Source: Anaerolineaceae bacterium (GTDB taxonomy: Bacteria; Chloroflexota; Anaerolineae; Aggregatilineales; Phototrophicaceae). From it: DNA of 64,000 bases. The position numbers and the translations under genes were made by a program. The DNA is taken from the NCBI GenBank assembly GCA_020634115.1, contig JACKCH010000011.1, forward strand, positions 806,001 to 870,000, given 5' to 3'. The notes beneath the pieces were generated by a model, which was given only the letters and a program-made list of their open reading frames with translations, had not been told where the DNA came from and searched no databases. This document shows, one piece after another, positions 1-8,900 of the stretch. The stretch's first letter is position 1, and each line of letters opens with the position of its first letter.

Positions 1-807
1 GCCATTCTCATCTCCCACCAGAAATTCATCGGCGAGATAGCGAAATGGCCCGTTCGGGTTGTCACTCACCAGATAGTGAGTTCCCGTTACCGGTGTGATC
101 GGGGTACGCTGCCGCCGCACCTGGGAGTGATGGCCGGCGGATGTGGAGAATAGCAGATAGTAGCGCCCCTGGATAGGGACGAGCTGCGGCACTTCCATAT
201 CACCAAACTCGCCCGGCGCAGTGACCGGCTCCTGGATTGCCCACTGGTGCAGATCGGGCGACGTGGCATGAGCGATGACGCCGCGCCCGTCGGCGGGGCC
301 ATCTTTGACCCGCGCTGTGATATAGGCATGAAAGATGCCGGTTTCCGGGTCACGGAACAAGTATGGGTCGCGCCAGGCTTCATCATGCCACGCGGAGAAG
401 TCCAGTTTTTCGTACCGCTGCGGGTCGGCCTCCATGAGCGGCGTGGTGCCGACACGTTCCCAGTGCAGCAGGTCTTTGGAAGTCGCGTACCCGACGCGCT
501 GGATATAGCCGCGTTCCCGGCGGGTGCTGCCCGTGTAGAACAGATACCATATCCCTTCGTGGCGAATAATGCTGCCCGTCCAGGTCGTGAAATCATCCCA
601 GGAAGGGGTGGTTGCGGGTGCGATGGCGTCCGGCAGAATCTCCCAGTGACGCAGGTCTTGCGAAACCGCATGACCGACGGACACGTTCCAGTGCCGGAGA
701 TGCTCCATCTTCAGGGATTTATCCGCTTGCAGATAGAAGATATGCGTGCCGGATTCATCCTGAGCAAACCAGAAGTCCCACACCCACTTGTTCGCTAGTT
801 TCAACAT
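1..807 (-). CDS. GH32/GH68-like (clan GH-J) or GH43-type glycoside hydrolase, 3' end outside the window
   Basis: The visible 269 N-terminal residues look like a five-bladed beta-propeller glycosidase, probably acting on sucrose, fructans or another glycoside taken up by the adjacent transporter. Candidate catalytic positions are Asp11 in WVWDFW (nucleophile), the Arg146-Asp147 pair in WRDPYLF and Glu205 in DMEVPQ (acid/base), the D, RDP, E triad of the GH32/GH68 fold; GH43 enzymes share the fold and cannot be excluded. Blade signatures of the kind DLxHWE recur near residues 51, 112 and 185. No signal peptide is seen, so it is likely cytoplasmic. Its ATG is three bases after the MalG-type permease stop, so it is the last visible gene of the sugar operon. 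The stop codon lies beyond base 1. Family-level call is good, substrate is inferred. Confidence 0.8.
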   Translation of the reverse strand, partial: MLKLANKWVWDFWFAQDESGTHIFYLQADKSLKMEHLRHWNVSVGHAVSQDLRHWEILPDAIAPATTPSWDDFTTWTGSIIRHEGIWYLFYTGSTRRERGYIQRVGYATSKDLLHWERVGTTPLMEADPQRYEKLDFSAWHDEAWRDPYLFRDPETGIFHAYITARVKDGPADGRGVIAHATSPDLHQWAIQEPVTAPGEFGDMEVPQLVPIQGRYYLLFSTSAGHHSQVRRQRTPITPVTGTHYLVSDNPNGPFRYLADEFLVGDENG

Positions 808-810
808 GAG

Positions 811-1731
811 CTAACCTTTTACACCTGTCGAAGCAATACTTTCAATAAATGTGCGTTGCAGCAGCAGATAGACAATCAGCACCGGAATCGTCAATGTGGA
901 CAGGTATGCCATAATTTCGCCCCAGGCGATGTCCAGTTGGAAGAAGTATTGCAGCCCCACCATCACCGGGCGGTACTCTTCCTGCTGCACCACGATCAAC
1001 GGCCATAAGAACTGATTCCACATATCCAGGATACGGAGAATCGTGGCGGTAGCAATGACCGGCCCGGAAATTGGGATGATGATACGCCAATAAATCTGGA
1101 AAGAGTTAGCCCCGTCAATCCGGGCGGCTTCAACGATCTCCTGCGGCAGGTCTTTGAAAAACGAGTAGAACAGGAATATCTGGAACGCCGACGCGATGAA
1201 CGGGATGATCTGGACATGGTGCGAGTTAAGCCACCCATGCGTGATATAAATCCCGTCCAGGCCGATATGCAGCCAGGGCAGGGTATTCACGATCAGCAGC
1301 AAGGGGATAGCAAACGTCTCAAACGGGACGATGAACGTTGCCAGAATCACCGAAAAGATCGTGTTCTTGGCCCGCCAGCGCAGCAGCGCGAATGAGAAGG
1401 CGGCCATTGAATTGACAATCAGGCCAAGAGCGACGGTAGTGGCTGTGACCAGGACGGAGTTGCCCACGAAGGTCGCCATCGGCACGCGGCGAAAGGCATC
1501 TATATAGTTCTGGAACGAGAGATCCCCCACCGGCAGGAAGGCGCGGATGGATGACGTGTCGCGCAGCAGTTGTATCTCGGGCTTGAGTGACGAGAAGAGC
1601 ATGAACAGAATCGGCAGGACGAAAATCAGTGCCACGAAAATCAGGAACGTGTATTTGCCTGCCAGTGAGAAGGAAAAGCGGTTCTGAGATGGCAGTCGCA
1701 TTGTTTTTGCAGTCTGGGTTTGCGTGGTCAT
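811..1731 (-). CDS. CUT1 carbohydrate ABC transporter permease, MalG type
   Basis: This 306-residue inner-membrane permease forms half of the translocation channel for a sugar or oligosaccharide. The N-terminus has a hydrophobic segment (about residues 25-48) followed by a periplasmic stretch and five further membrane spans. The cytoplasmic coupling loop carries the EAA motif (EAARIDGANSFQIYWRIIIP, near residue 200) that docks on the ATPase. Length and topology are standard for MalG-type subunits. Its start overlaps the stop of the MalF-type gene by four bases (ATGA), so translation is likely coupled. No ATP-binding subunit is in the operon as visible; CUT1 importers often share an MsiK/MalK-type ATPase encoded elsewhere. 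Substrate is not decided by the sequence. Confidence 0.93.
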   Translation of the reverse strand: MTTQTQTAKTMRLPSQNRFSFSLAGKYTFLIFVALIFVLPILFMLFSSLKPEIQLLRDTSSIRAFLPVGDLSFQNYIDAFRRVPMATFVGNSVLVTATTVALGLIVNSMAAFSFALLRWRAKNTIFSVILATFIVPFETFAIPLLLIVNTLPWLHIGLDGIYITHGWLNSHHVQIIPFIASAFQIFLFYSFFKDLPQEIVEAARIDGANSFQIYWRIIIPISGPVIATATILRILDMWNQFLWPLIVVQQEEYRPVMVGLQYFFQLDIAWGEIMAYLSTLTIPVLIVYLLLQRTFIESIASTGVKG

Positions 1732-2870
1732 GCGGCTTTCTCCCGCGTCAGGTAACGCTGAATCAGGGTGATACTCAGGACGATGAAAAAGAGAACCACT
1801 GAGATGGTGGAGCCACCGGCAATATCCTGCTTCTCATAGCCCCGAATGACCGTCTGGAACACAATGGACTGGGTGGAGTCCAGCGGGCCGCCGCGTGTCA
1901 TGGTCTGGATTTGCGGGTATAGCCCGAACGCCTGCATGGTGATGATGACGAGGACGAAAATCGCGGTACTCCGCAGCCCCGGCCAGGTCACATAACGAAA
2001 CTTCTGCCAGCGCCCAGCCCCGTCAATCGAGGCGGCTTCATACAGCGTGCCGGGGATATTCTGCAAGCCGGCCAGCCAGATGACCATGTGGAAACCTACC
2101 CCCTGCCAGACGGACATGACGAGGATCGCCCACAGGGCAGTAGAAGGGTCGCCCAGCCAGTCATGGGGTTGGAATGCGCCAAACGTAACCGCGCTGAGGA
2201 TCGTGTTGAGCATCCCGTTCTGGCCGTCATAAATGAAGCGCCACAGGAAGGACACAATAATGAGCGATGTGACCACCGGCATAAAATACACGGTGCGGAA
2301 AATGTTAATCCCGCGCAATTTCTGATTAATCAGTAATGCCAACAGCAGCGCCAGCCCGCCCTGTATGGGCGCGACGAACAGCACAAAGAGAGTGGTGTTG
2401 TACAGGGCTTTCATAAACAGCACGTCGCTGGCAAGGATGTACACGCGCGTGTTCCCCAGGTTGAAGGAGAACCACTCACGCAGCCCATCCAGTTCCGGGT
2501 AATCCGGGTTGCCGCGTGTATAGTCGCGCAGGCGCGGATACGTCAGATTGCCCTCTTCATCCAGCGCGGGTTGCCCGGTGGCCTCATCCAGAACCGGTTC
2601 GAGTGTGAAAGTACGCACCGTGAGCAGACTCTCAAAATTGCGCCAGCCTACGAACTCGGTTGGATTGGGTGAAACCAGGCGCTGGTTGGTGAAGGCGAAG
2701 CCAAACGCCATGAAAAAGGGCAAAATAAGAAACATAAAGATGAGTATGATGGCCGGAGCAGCCATCAGCCAACCGACGAGGGCTTCTTTGCGCTGGTAGG
2801 TGGGGGCATGGGCGGGAGCCAGTAGCCGACTCCAGAGTGGAGCGGATTTACGTGTACTATTTGTCGCCAT
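1728..2870 (-). CDS. CUT1 carbohydrate ABC transporter permease, MalF type
   Basis: This 380-residue permease pairs with the MalG-type subunit. It is longer than typical 300-residue CUT1 permeases because an insertion of about 90 residues (residues 60-150, rich in Asp, Glu and Thr) sits between the first membrane span and the core, probably on the outer face like the MalF P2 loop. The EAA loop reads EAASIDGAGRWQKFRYVTWP (near residue 285). The C-terminus contains the usual last two spans. The gene lies 176 bases downstream of the binding-protein gene, with a hairpin between them. An alternative product such as a phospholipid or polyol transporter subunit is possible, since CUT1 permeases are not substrate-diagnostic. 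Confidence 0.92.
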   Translation of the reverse strand: MATNSTRKSAPLWSRLLAPAHAPTYQRKEALVGWLMAAPAIILIFMFLILPFFMAFGFAFTNQRLVSPNPTEFVGWRNFESLLTVRTFTLEPVLDEATGQPALDEEGNLTYPRLRDYTRGNPDYPELDGLREWFSFNLGNTRVYILASDVLFMKALYNTTLFVLFVAPIQGGLALLLALLINQKLRGINIFRTVYFMPVVTSLIIVSFLWRFIYDGQNGMLNTILSAVTFGAFQPHDWLGDPSTALWAILVMSVWQGVGFHMVIWLAGLQNIPGTLYEAASIDGAGRWQKFRYVTWPGLRSTAIFVLVIITMQAFGLYPQIQTMTRGGPLDSTQSIVFQTVIRGYEKQDIAGGSTISVVLFFIVLSITLIQRYLTREKAA

Positions 2871-2988
2871 AAACAGAACCCTTTTTTACAATCACTGACC
2901 GGGCGCAGTTCGGATTATTTGAGTGCTGGTTTATTGATGCCCGGTTGGTTAATTGCAGTGCGGCCTAATGATTTAATTTCTGAAAGAA

Positions 2989-3025
2989 GGCTGTGGGTGA
3001 GCCAGATACCAGCCCACCCACAGCC
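2989..3025 (-). terminator. Intercistronic stem-loop between binding protein and permease genes
   Basis: An 11-bp perfect inverted repeat (GGCTGTGGGTG at 2989-2999, CACCCACAGCC at 3015-3025) with a 15-base loop lies 21 bases after the binding-protein stop. On the minus strand it is followed by TTCTTTC, a weak U-rich tail. Such hairpins commonly act as leaky terminators or 3'-end stabilisers that keep binding-protein mRNA more abundant than permease mRNA; that role is inferred. Confidence 0.6.
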
Positions 3026-3046
3026 TATTTTTAGTGCTGCTGGTGT

Positions 3047-4315
3047 TTATTCGAAGCCGTAACCGTTATTTTTCTGGATATCGGCATCAATTGCATCTAC
3101 AGCGGCGTCGAGCGCATCCTGCACGTCCGCACCGTTGGCGATGTCAGCCAGAGCTTTCTCAAATTCGAGCGCCATGACCACGTAGCCAGGGGTGACGGGG
3201 CGTACCAGCGCCTGTTCATTGCTGAGGGCGAAGAAGACCTCCAGCGGGCCACCCGGGGCATAATTTTGGGTCAGCGCTGCCGCACTCGGAGTCGAGGGGA
3301 TCAGGCCGATGCCATCGGAGAAGGCGGCCAGGTACTTATCCTGGAGGGCGAATTCGATAAAGGCATTCGCGCCTTCGGGATGTTCACTGTTGGCGGAGAC
3401 ACCAAACTGCCAGGAGGCCGCGCCGATGATGTTGCCATGACCGAAGTCGGGAGCGGGCAGGAAGAGCATGTCGTCGCCATAGGCATCCAGCGCACCAATG
3501 GCGGCCCAGTTACCGTTCCATTGCAGGGCATAGCGTCCGTCAATGAAACCGGTGTCACGGTCAGCGCCGTCCTGGGACGTGCCGGGGGCCAGATTGCGGT
3601 CAAACAGGCTTTGCCACCATTCGCCGAAAGCCAACGCTTCCTCACCATTCAGGACGCCTTCGGAAGTCAGGTAGGTGCTGCGGTCAATAATGTCGCCGCC
3701 GAAGCTCTGCATGAGGGGTGAGAAGGCATAGGGATACCATTCACCCGTCCAGGCCATACCCAGATCGAACGCATACTCATACTCACCTGTCGCCTGGAGT
3801 TTTTCCAGGATGGCGTCGAATTCTTCGCCTGTCCAGGGTTCATCCAGGGTGGGGATGCGGATGTCATTGGCTTCCAGAACGGAACGACGAGCATAGATGG
3901 CAACTGCTGCGTCCCACAGACCCACCGAGTAAATCTGTCCATCCCAGACACCAATCGTGCCGGGCAGGAAGTTATCCAGTGCGCCTTCAGAGAGACTGAG
4001 GGGTTGCAGATAACCCGCCCACGCCCAGTTGGGCATCACGGGGCCGTCTACGTCAATGATGTCGGGCAGGCTGCCAGCCAGCGCCGCCGCCACGATGGAC
4101 TCATTGTAGGATTCCTGGGGGAACTCTTCGAGTTCGATGGCCCAGTCACTTTGGGAGGCATTGAAGTCATCAATGATCTGGATGATGATGGCACGTTCAA
4201 CTTCGTTGCCCGCGCCGTGATACCACAGGCTCAGGGGGGTCGGGTCCTGGGCCATAACCGACAGGCCGCTCAGCATGAGGCTGGCGACGAACAAAATAAT
4301 CATGAAGCGTTTCAC
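3047..4315 (-). CDS. Extracellular solute-binding protein of a sugar ABC transporter (family 1)
   Basis: The 422-residue protein captures the sugar outside the membrane and delivers it to the two permeases. A signal peptide is clear: a short basic start (VKRF), a hydrophobic core to about residue 18 and a likely cleavage at VMA/QD near residue 23; there is no lipobox cysteine, so it is either released or held by other means. The mature part starts with LSLWYHGAG and has the alternating alpha/beta pattern and Trp-rich ligand region (WAGYLQP, WNGNWAAIGA, SWQFGVS) of family 1 binding proteins. I chose the GTG at 4315 because GGAGG (4324-4328) is eight bases upstream; an upstream in-frame TTG at 4330 would lie inside that ribosome site. 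It is first in the operon and follows two LacI-type operators. Confidence 0.93.
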   Translation of the reverse strand: MKRFMIILFVASLMLSGLSVMAQDPTPLSLWYHGAGNEVERAIIIQIIDDFNASQSDWAIELEEFPQESYNESIVAAALAGSLPDIIDVDGPVMPNWAWAGYLQPLSLSEGALDNFLPGTIGVWDGQIYSVGLWDAAVAIYARRSVLEANDIRIPTLDEPWTGEEFDAILEKLQATGEYEYAFDLGMAWTGEWYPYAFSPLMQSFGGDIIDRSTYLTSEGVLNGEEALAFGEWWQSLFDRNLAPGTSQDGADRDTGFIDGRYALQWNGNWAAIGALDAYGDDMLFLPAPDFGHGNIIGAASWQFGVSANSEHPEGANAFIEFALQDKYLAAFSDGIGLIPSTPSAAALTQNYAPGGPLEVFFALSNEQALVRPVTPGYVVMALEFEKALADIANGADVQDALDAAVDAIDADIQKNNGYGFE

Positions 4316-4425
4316 TGGAAATTCCTCCAAAATAGTAAATTATTGGGTGTATACACTATGAATTCAGGCGATGGAATTCGGGGCAATAGGTGACTCCTTT
4401 CCAACTGACCGTAATTGCATAGTTA

Positions 4426-4439
4426 TGGAAACGATTCCA
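4426..4439. promoter_or_regulatory. LacI-family operator-like site, proximal copy
   Basis: The 14-mer TGGAAACGATTCCA is a near-perfect dyad (TGGAA-N-CG-N-TTCCA) with the central CG typical of LacI/GalR-family operators. It is 111 bases upstream of the binding-protein start and identical to a second copy 45 bases away, which argues against chance. Confidence 0.7.
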
Positions 4440-4470
4440 CATTGGAGTTAAAAGAAAGGTGAGGTAGTTG

Positions 4471-4484
4471 TGGAAACGATTCCA
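4471..4484. promoter_or_regulatory. LacI-family operator-like site, distal copy
   Basis: This is an exact second copy of TGGAAACGATTCCA, centred 45 bp from the first, about four helical turns. Paired operators of this type suit a tetrameric or cooperatively binding LacI-family repressor controlling the sugar operon. No LacI-family gene is present in the window, so the regulator must be encoded elsewhere, possibly beyond the left edge with the rest of the operon. Confidence 0.7.
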
Positions 4485-4852
4485 TTTATATCGCATCTAT
4501 AACAACTTGTCAAATATTCTCTTGCGGAGTAAGAATTCGAAGTGCTCTGGGCGTAGCAAATGAAAAATCTGCCCTCTATACGCAGTACACATGGAATAAC
4601 CCCATGTCCCCGCTTCATTTTACTCTTCAATACCCAGGGCATTAGCGATGGCAGCGAATTGCCTCAGGCAGCCCACCGGTCTTTCATAACCTTGGCGGTG
4701 ATGACCATGAACCTCCCCCCCATAACACTAAATGTGACATCCCAATTCGTATCCGGTTTGGTCTGACAAAGTTACGCATACAGGAACAGTCAGTAAGGGG
4801 GCGAGTCAGCGATTACATTTTCAGCTTGTCGTCCGTTTAGTTTTCTCTTGGG

Positions 4853-5971
4853 CTACCTGTAAGGGATGGTGATAGTAAAAGTAGTACCTATCCCTTCTGC
4901 GCTCTCGAATTCAATTGAACCGCCATGAATATCCACCGACTGTTTGACAATGGACAGACCGAGGCCAGTGCCGGCAATCCTGCCTACATTAGCTGCCCGG
5001 TAAAAAGTCTCAAATAGATGCTGTTGATCATCCTCAGGGATACCAATACCCTGGTCCTGAATGCGGAAAACAGCCTTGTGACCATCACATACCACATCAA
5101 GGGTAACTGGCTCATTGCGCGGCGAGTATTTTACTGCGTTGGACAATAAGTTACTCACAATGTGCCGTATAAGTCCTTTGTCCATCATGACACGCGAGCA
5201 CTCACCGGTGCAGGTGAAAATGACCTTCTGCGCTTTATCAATGACGATGCTGACTTCTTCGATCAGTATCTGGCAGAAAGCTTCTAAATCGAACACTTCA
5301 GGTGTGAAGGTGACTTTACCGACATCTACCTTGCCAACCGTCAACACGTCATCCAGCATGTCAACCATAATTTGAACCTGGGCCCGAATCTTGTCGAAGT
5401 TGATGTTCTTTTTCTCTTCAGACATTTTGTCCGCATAGCGCGATAGTAAGTCTGTGGTCGTCAGGATCACCGCCAATGGATTGCGTAAATCGTGGGACGC
5501 CATTGACAAGAAACGTGACCTTATCTCGTTTACTTCCATTTCCCGGATTAGCGCCTGTTGTAATCGCTTTTGCAGGCGATACAAGGCCAGATGGCTTTCC
5601 ACCCGGGCTAATACCTCTTCGATCTGAAACGGCTTGGTAATGTAATCTACACCACCCACGTCGAAACCCCTAACCTTATCAAACACGTCATCCAGAGCGC
5701 TGATGAAGATGACTGGTACATCACGGGTTAATTCATCGTCTTTGAGTTGCCGACAAACCTCATAACCGTTCATGTTTGGCATTTGAACATCCAACAGAAT
5801 CAAGTCTGGAAGCTCGGCACGTATCGCCGTCAATGCCATGTGCCCATCCGATACCCCTCTCACCTCATACCCTCGTTCGGTCAACATTTCCGAAAGGACT
5901 TGTAGATTGGGAAGCGTATCATCCACAATCATGATATCGGCATTAGGATAGACGTTATGAGGATTATTCAT
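4853..5971 (-). CDS. Response-regulator receiver/histidine kinase fusion
   Basis: The 372-residue soluble protein has an N-terminal receiver domain (residues 12-125; acidic pair in IVDD, phospho-acceptor Asp in LILLDVQMPN, Lys in YITKPF), a coiled linker, a HisKA dimerisation domain with the H-box SMASHDLRNPLAV near residue 157, and a HATPase domain (N-box NLLSNAVKYSP, G1 GIGIPEDD, G2 GTGLGLSIV). Such proteins receive phosphate from a partner kinase and adjust their own kinase activity. Its start overlaps the stop of the giant upstream kinase by eight bases, so the two are almost certainly translated together and form one pathway. No DNA-binding output is adjacent. The layout resembles regulators common in cyanobacteria and Chloroflexota. 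Confidence 0.92.
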   Translation of the reverse strand: MNNPHNVYPNADIMIVDDTLPNLQVLSEMLTERGYEVRGVSDGHMALTAIRAELPDLILLDVQMPNMNGYEVCRQLKDDELTRDVPVIFISALDDVFDKVRGFDVGGVDYITKPFQIEEVLARVESHLALYRLQKRLQQALIREMEVNEIRSRFLSMASHDLRNPLAVILTTTDLLSRYADKMSEEKKNINFDKIRAQVQIMVDMLDDVLTVGKVDVGKVTFTPEVFDLEAFCQILIEEVSIVIDKAQKVIFTCTGECSRVMMDKGLIRHIVSNLLSNAVKYSPRNEPVTLDVVCDGHKAVFRIQDQGIGIPEDDQQHLFETFYRAANVGRIAGTGLGLSIVKQSVDIHGGSIEFESAEGIGTTFTITIPYR

Positions 5972-8900
5972 GGGGTTCTCCGTGAGCAGTCAAAGATACA
6001 AGCTTGTCAAAACGAAAACTATGGACTAATCCCGTTAACTTCTCAGCTAATGCCTCATGATCCAGACGGATATGGTCTATGAGATCAAGTACCAACTTTC
6101 CTTTTGCACGAATTGCAGCGTTATGCACTTCAACCACCCAACCAGCAGGAAGATGCGCTAAGTCCGCTGAAGTCAGGTCAACAGGCATTTGTGTATCCTC
6201 AAAGACCTTCACACGAGACGATTCATTCTTGTCATAGATAAACTGTACGCCCAGGTGTTGAGCCATTTGGTCGAAGATCTCTCTCTCTTCAAACGGCTTG
6301 CGTAAATAGTCATCACAACCCGCGTTGAGGATTGTAGCCCGTTCTTCTTCGAAAGCACTGGCGGTAAGGGCGATAATCACCGTCGCCTGGCCGTTGAGGG
6401 AGGCTCTGATCTGCCGCACAGCTTCAATACCATTCATCACTGGCAAGCGAATATCCAGCCAAATCAGGTGCGGTTGCCAGGTCGCGTGCATTTCGACTGC
6501 TTCGCGCCCATTAGTGGCCGTTCTCACCTCAAAGCCTACTTGCTCCAATAATGTAGATAGTAGAATCCGACTCTCAGGATGGTCCTCTACGACCAGAACC
6601 CGGTAACAGGGTTGGTTGGGTGCCAACCCGACGACCTTTTGCTCCGGGTATGTGGGCTTGGCCTCGATATGAGTGGTGTCGGTTAACCGGATAGGAATAG
6701 TGAGACTGAAGGTTGACCCTTGCCCCACCTGGCTGCTCACTTGCAGCTCTCCCCCTAACAGGTGCGCGAAGCGCTGGCTTATAGCTAAACCCAAACCTGT
6801 GCCCTCTTGCGCACGTTCCCCACTTGCGGTCTGGGTGAAGGCATCAAATATCTTGTCAATTTCATTTGGAGCGATGCCAACCCCAGTATCTTCAACAGCA
6901 AACCGTAATGTGTGGCTGTTTTTCCCCGAGTGGTACCCCACCCATAGGGCCACATTACCTACTTCAGTGAATTTTATGGCATTACTGAGCAGGTTGATCA
7001 GAATCTGGCGCAGTTTACCTTCATCGGCGACCACAAAGCGGGGGACATCAGGTGTGCGATTGCATGTGAACTGCAAGCCCTTCTGGATGGTGCGAAGCGC
7101 AAACATCCCTTGTAGGCTGTCCAGTGTAGCGTGAAGGTCAAAGACGCTTTCGATCAGTGAAGCGCGTCCCGCTTCGATTTTGGAGAATTCCAATACATCG
7201 TTGATGAGCGCTAACAGGTGCTGGCTGCTGCGGTAAATGGTACCGAGATTCTCGTGTTGTTTGGGGGGCAGTGCCGAATCCCGTTGCATCAGTTGTGTGA
7301 AGCCTAAAATGGCATTCAAGGGTGTTCGGATCTCATGCGACATATTTGCCAGGAATGTACTCTTGGCTCGGTTGCTGGCCTCAGCTGCCTCTTTCGCCTG
7401 GGCTAACTCTTTTTCTACCTGTTTACGCTCGGTGATGTCTAAATTCAAGCCGATCATTCGTGTTGGAGTGCCGTTCTCATCACGATGAACGTGAGCCATG
7501 CTTTGAATATGGCGGATACTGCCGTTGGAATGGACGATACGGAATTCAACATTGTATTCCGATTCGCCGCGCAGCGCAGCTTGATTCTCCCCATCAATCC
7601 TATCCCGATCTTCTGGATGTAGGCATTGGAGCCATTCTTCGTAGTTGCTGGGACGCTTCGTGTCAATATTGTAGAGTTCTCTTGTCATGTCGTCCCTAAC
7701 CATAACATCAGTTTGTGGATTCCAGTCCCAGATACCGAGCTTTGCCGCTCGAACAGCCAAGCCCAGACGCTGTTCACTTTCTCGCAACGCCTCTGCAGCT
7801 TTCTTATGCTCGGAGATGTCGCGCCAGGTTGACCGACAACGAAGAATATTGCCGTCTTCATCGCGTATAGCTGTTGAACTCAAACTGACATCTAGTTTTG
7901 ATCCATCCTTTTTTCGTAATTGTAATTCCTGATCGTAGACACTGCCCGTTTCGGCAAATTGCTGAAAGATCATTTCAACTTCTTTCCAACAATCCGGGTA
8001 GTACATATCAAGTATTGACCTGCCGATGATCTCATCCTTGGCATAACCTAAGGTTTCGACCAAGGTCTGGTTACACTGTTCGATAAGCTCTGTGCTCATA
8101 TTCACAGCGACATGCATATCCGGGGCATTTTCATAGAGATCAATGTATCTGGCTTCAGATTCTTGCAGCGCTTGTTCTGCCTGTTTGCGTTCTGTGACGT
8201 CACGAAGAACCCCGATCATTTCAATCGGCGCATGAGTCATCGGATCAAAAATGATGTTGCTGGCAGCCTCAACCCAGACATAGTGCCCATCTTTATGCCG
8301 TAACCGTTCTTCTAAATTATAGCTGGTCGCACCGGACTGAAGGGCATCCAGCATAATTTGACGAACGCGGTCAGCGTCATCCGGGTGAACGATGTCAAAA
8401 CCATCCTTTGTGATAGCTTCCTCCGGCGTGTAACCCAGTAATTCAACCAAAGATGGGGTCGCAAAAGTTACGTGTGCCTGAGTATCCATCTTCAGAATGA
8501 CATCTTTGACATTCTCCGCCAGCATTCGATACCTTGCTTCACTCTCGCGTAGGGCTTGTTCTGCCTGTTTGCGTTCTGTGATGTCACGCAGAGTACATAT
8601 GGTTCCATTGACCTGTTGGTTGTCTTCGGTGAAGGGCGAGATGACCAGGTCAGCGTAGAATGATGTGCCGTTCTTACGACGGGCAGCAACTTCAAGCCGT
8701 CTGGGTTGATTCTGGGTTATAGCTTCGTGTACCGTGCGGCCCAACTGCTCAGCAAAATCAGGCATGACAAGCATCTCTAGAGGCTGCCCGATTTCTTCAT
8801 TCACTCCAAATTGGAATACTTTATGGAACGCGGGATTTGTTTGTCCGATATTGCCGTTCAAACTGGTTAAGATAATGGCATCACTGCTAGAATTCAGAAT

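Larger units (their letters stand above)
4316..4852. other. Intergenic region upstream of the sugar operon
   Basis: Apart from the ribosome site at 4324-4328 and the two operators, I see no gene in these 537 bases. The segment is AT-richer than the operon. A short minus-strand frame at 4448-4642 spans the distal operator and has no ribosome site or recognisable motif. No convincing -35/-10 pair was found, although the TATACA on the minus strand near 4355 could be a -10 element. Confidence 0.6.
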
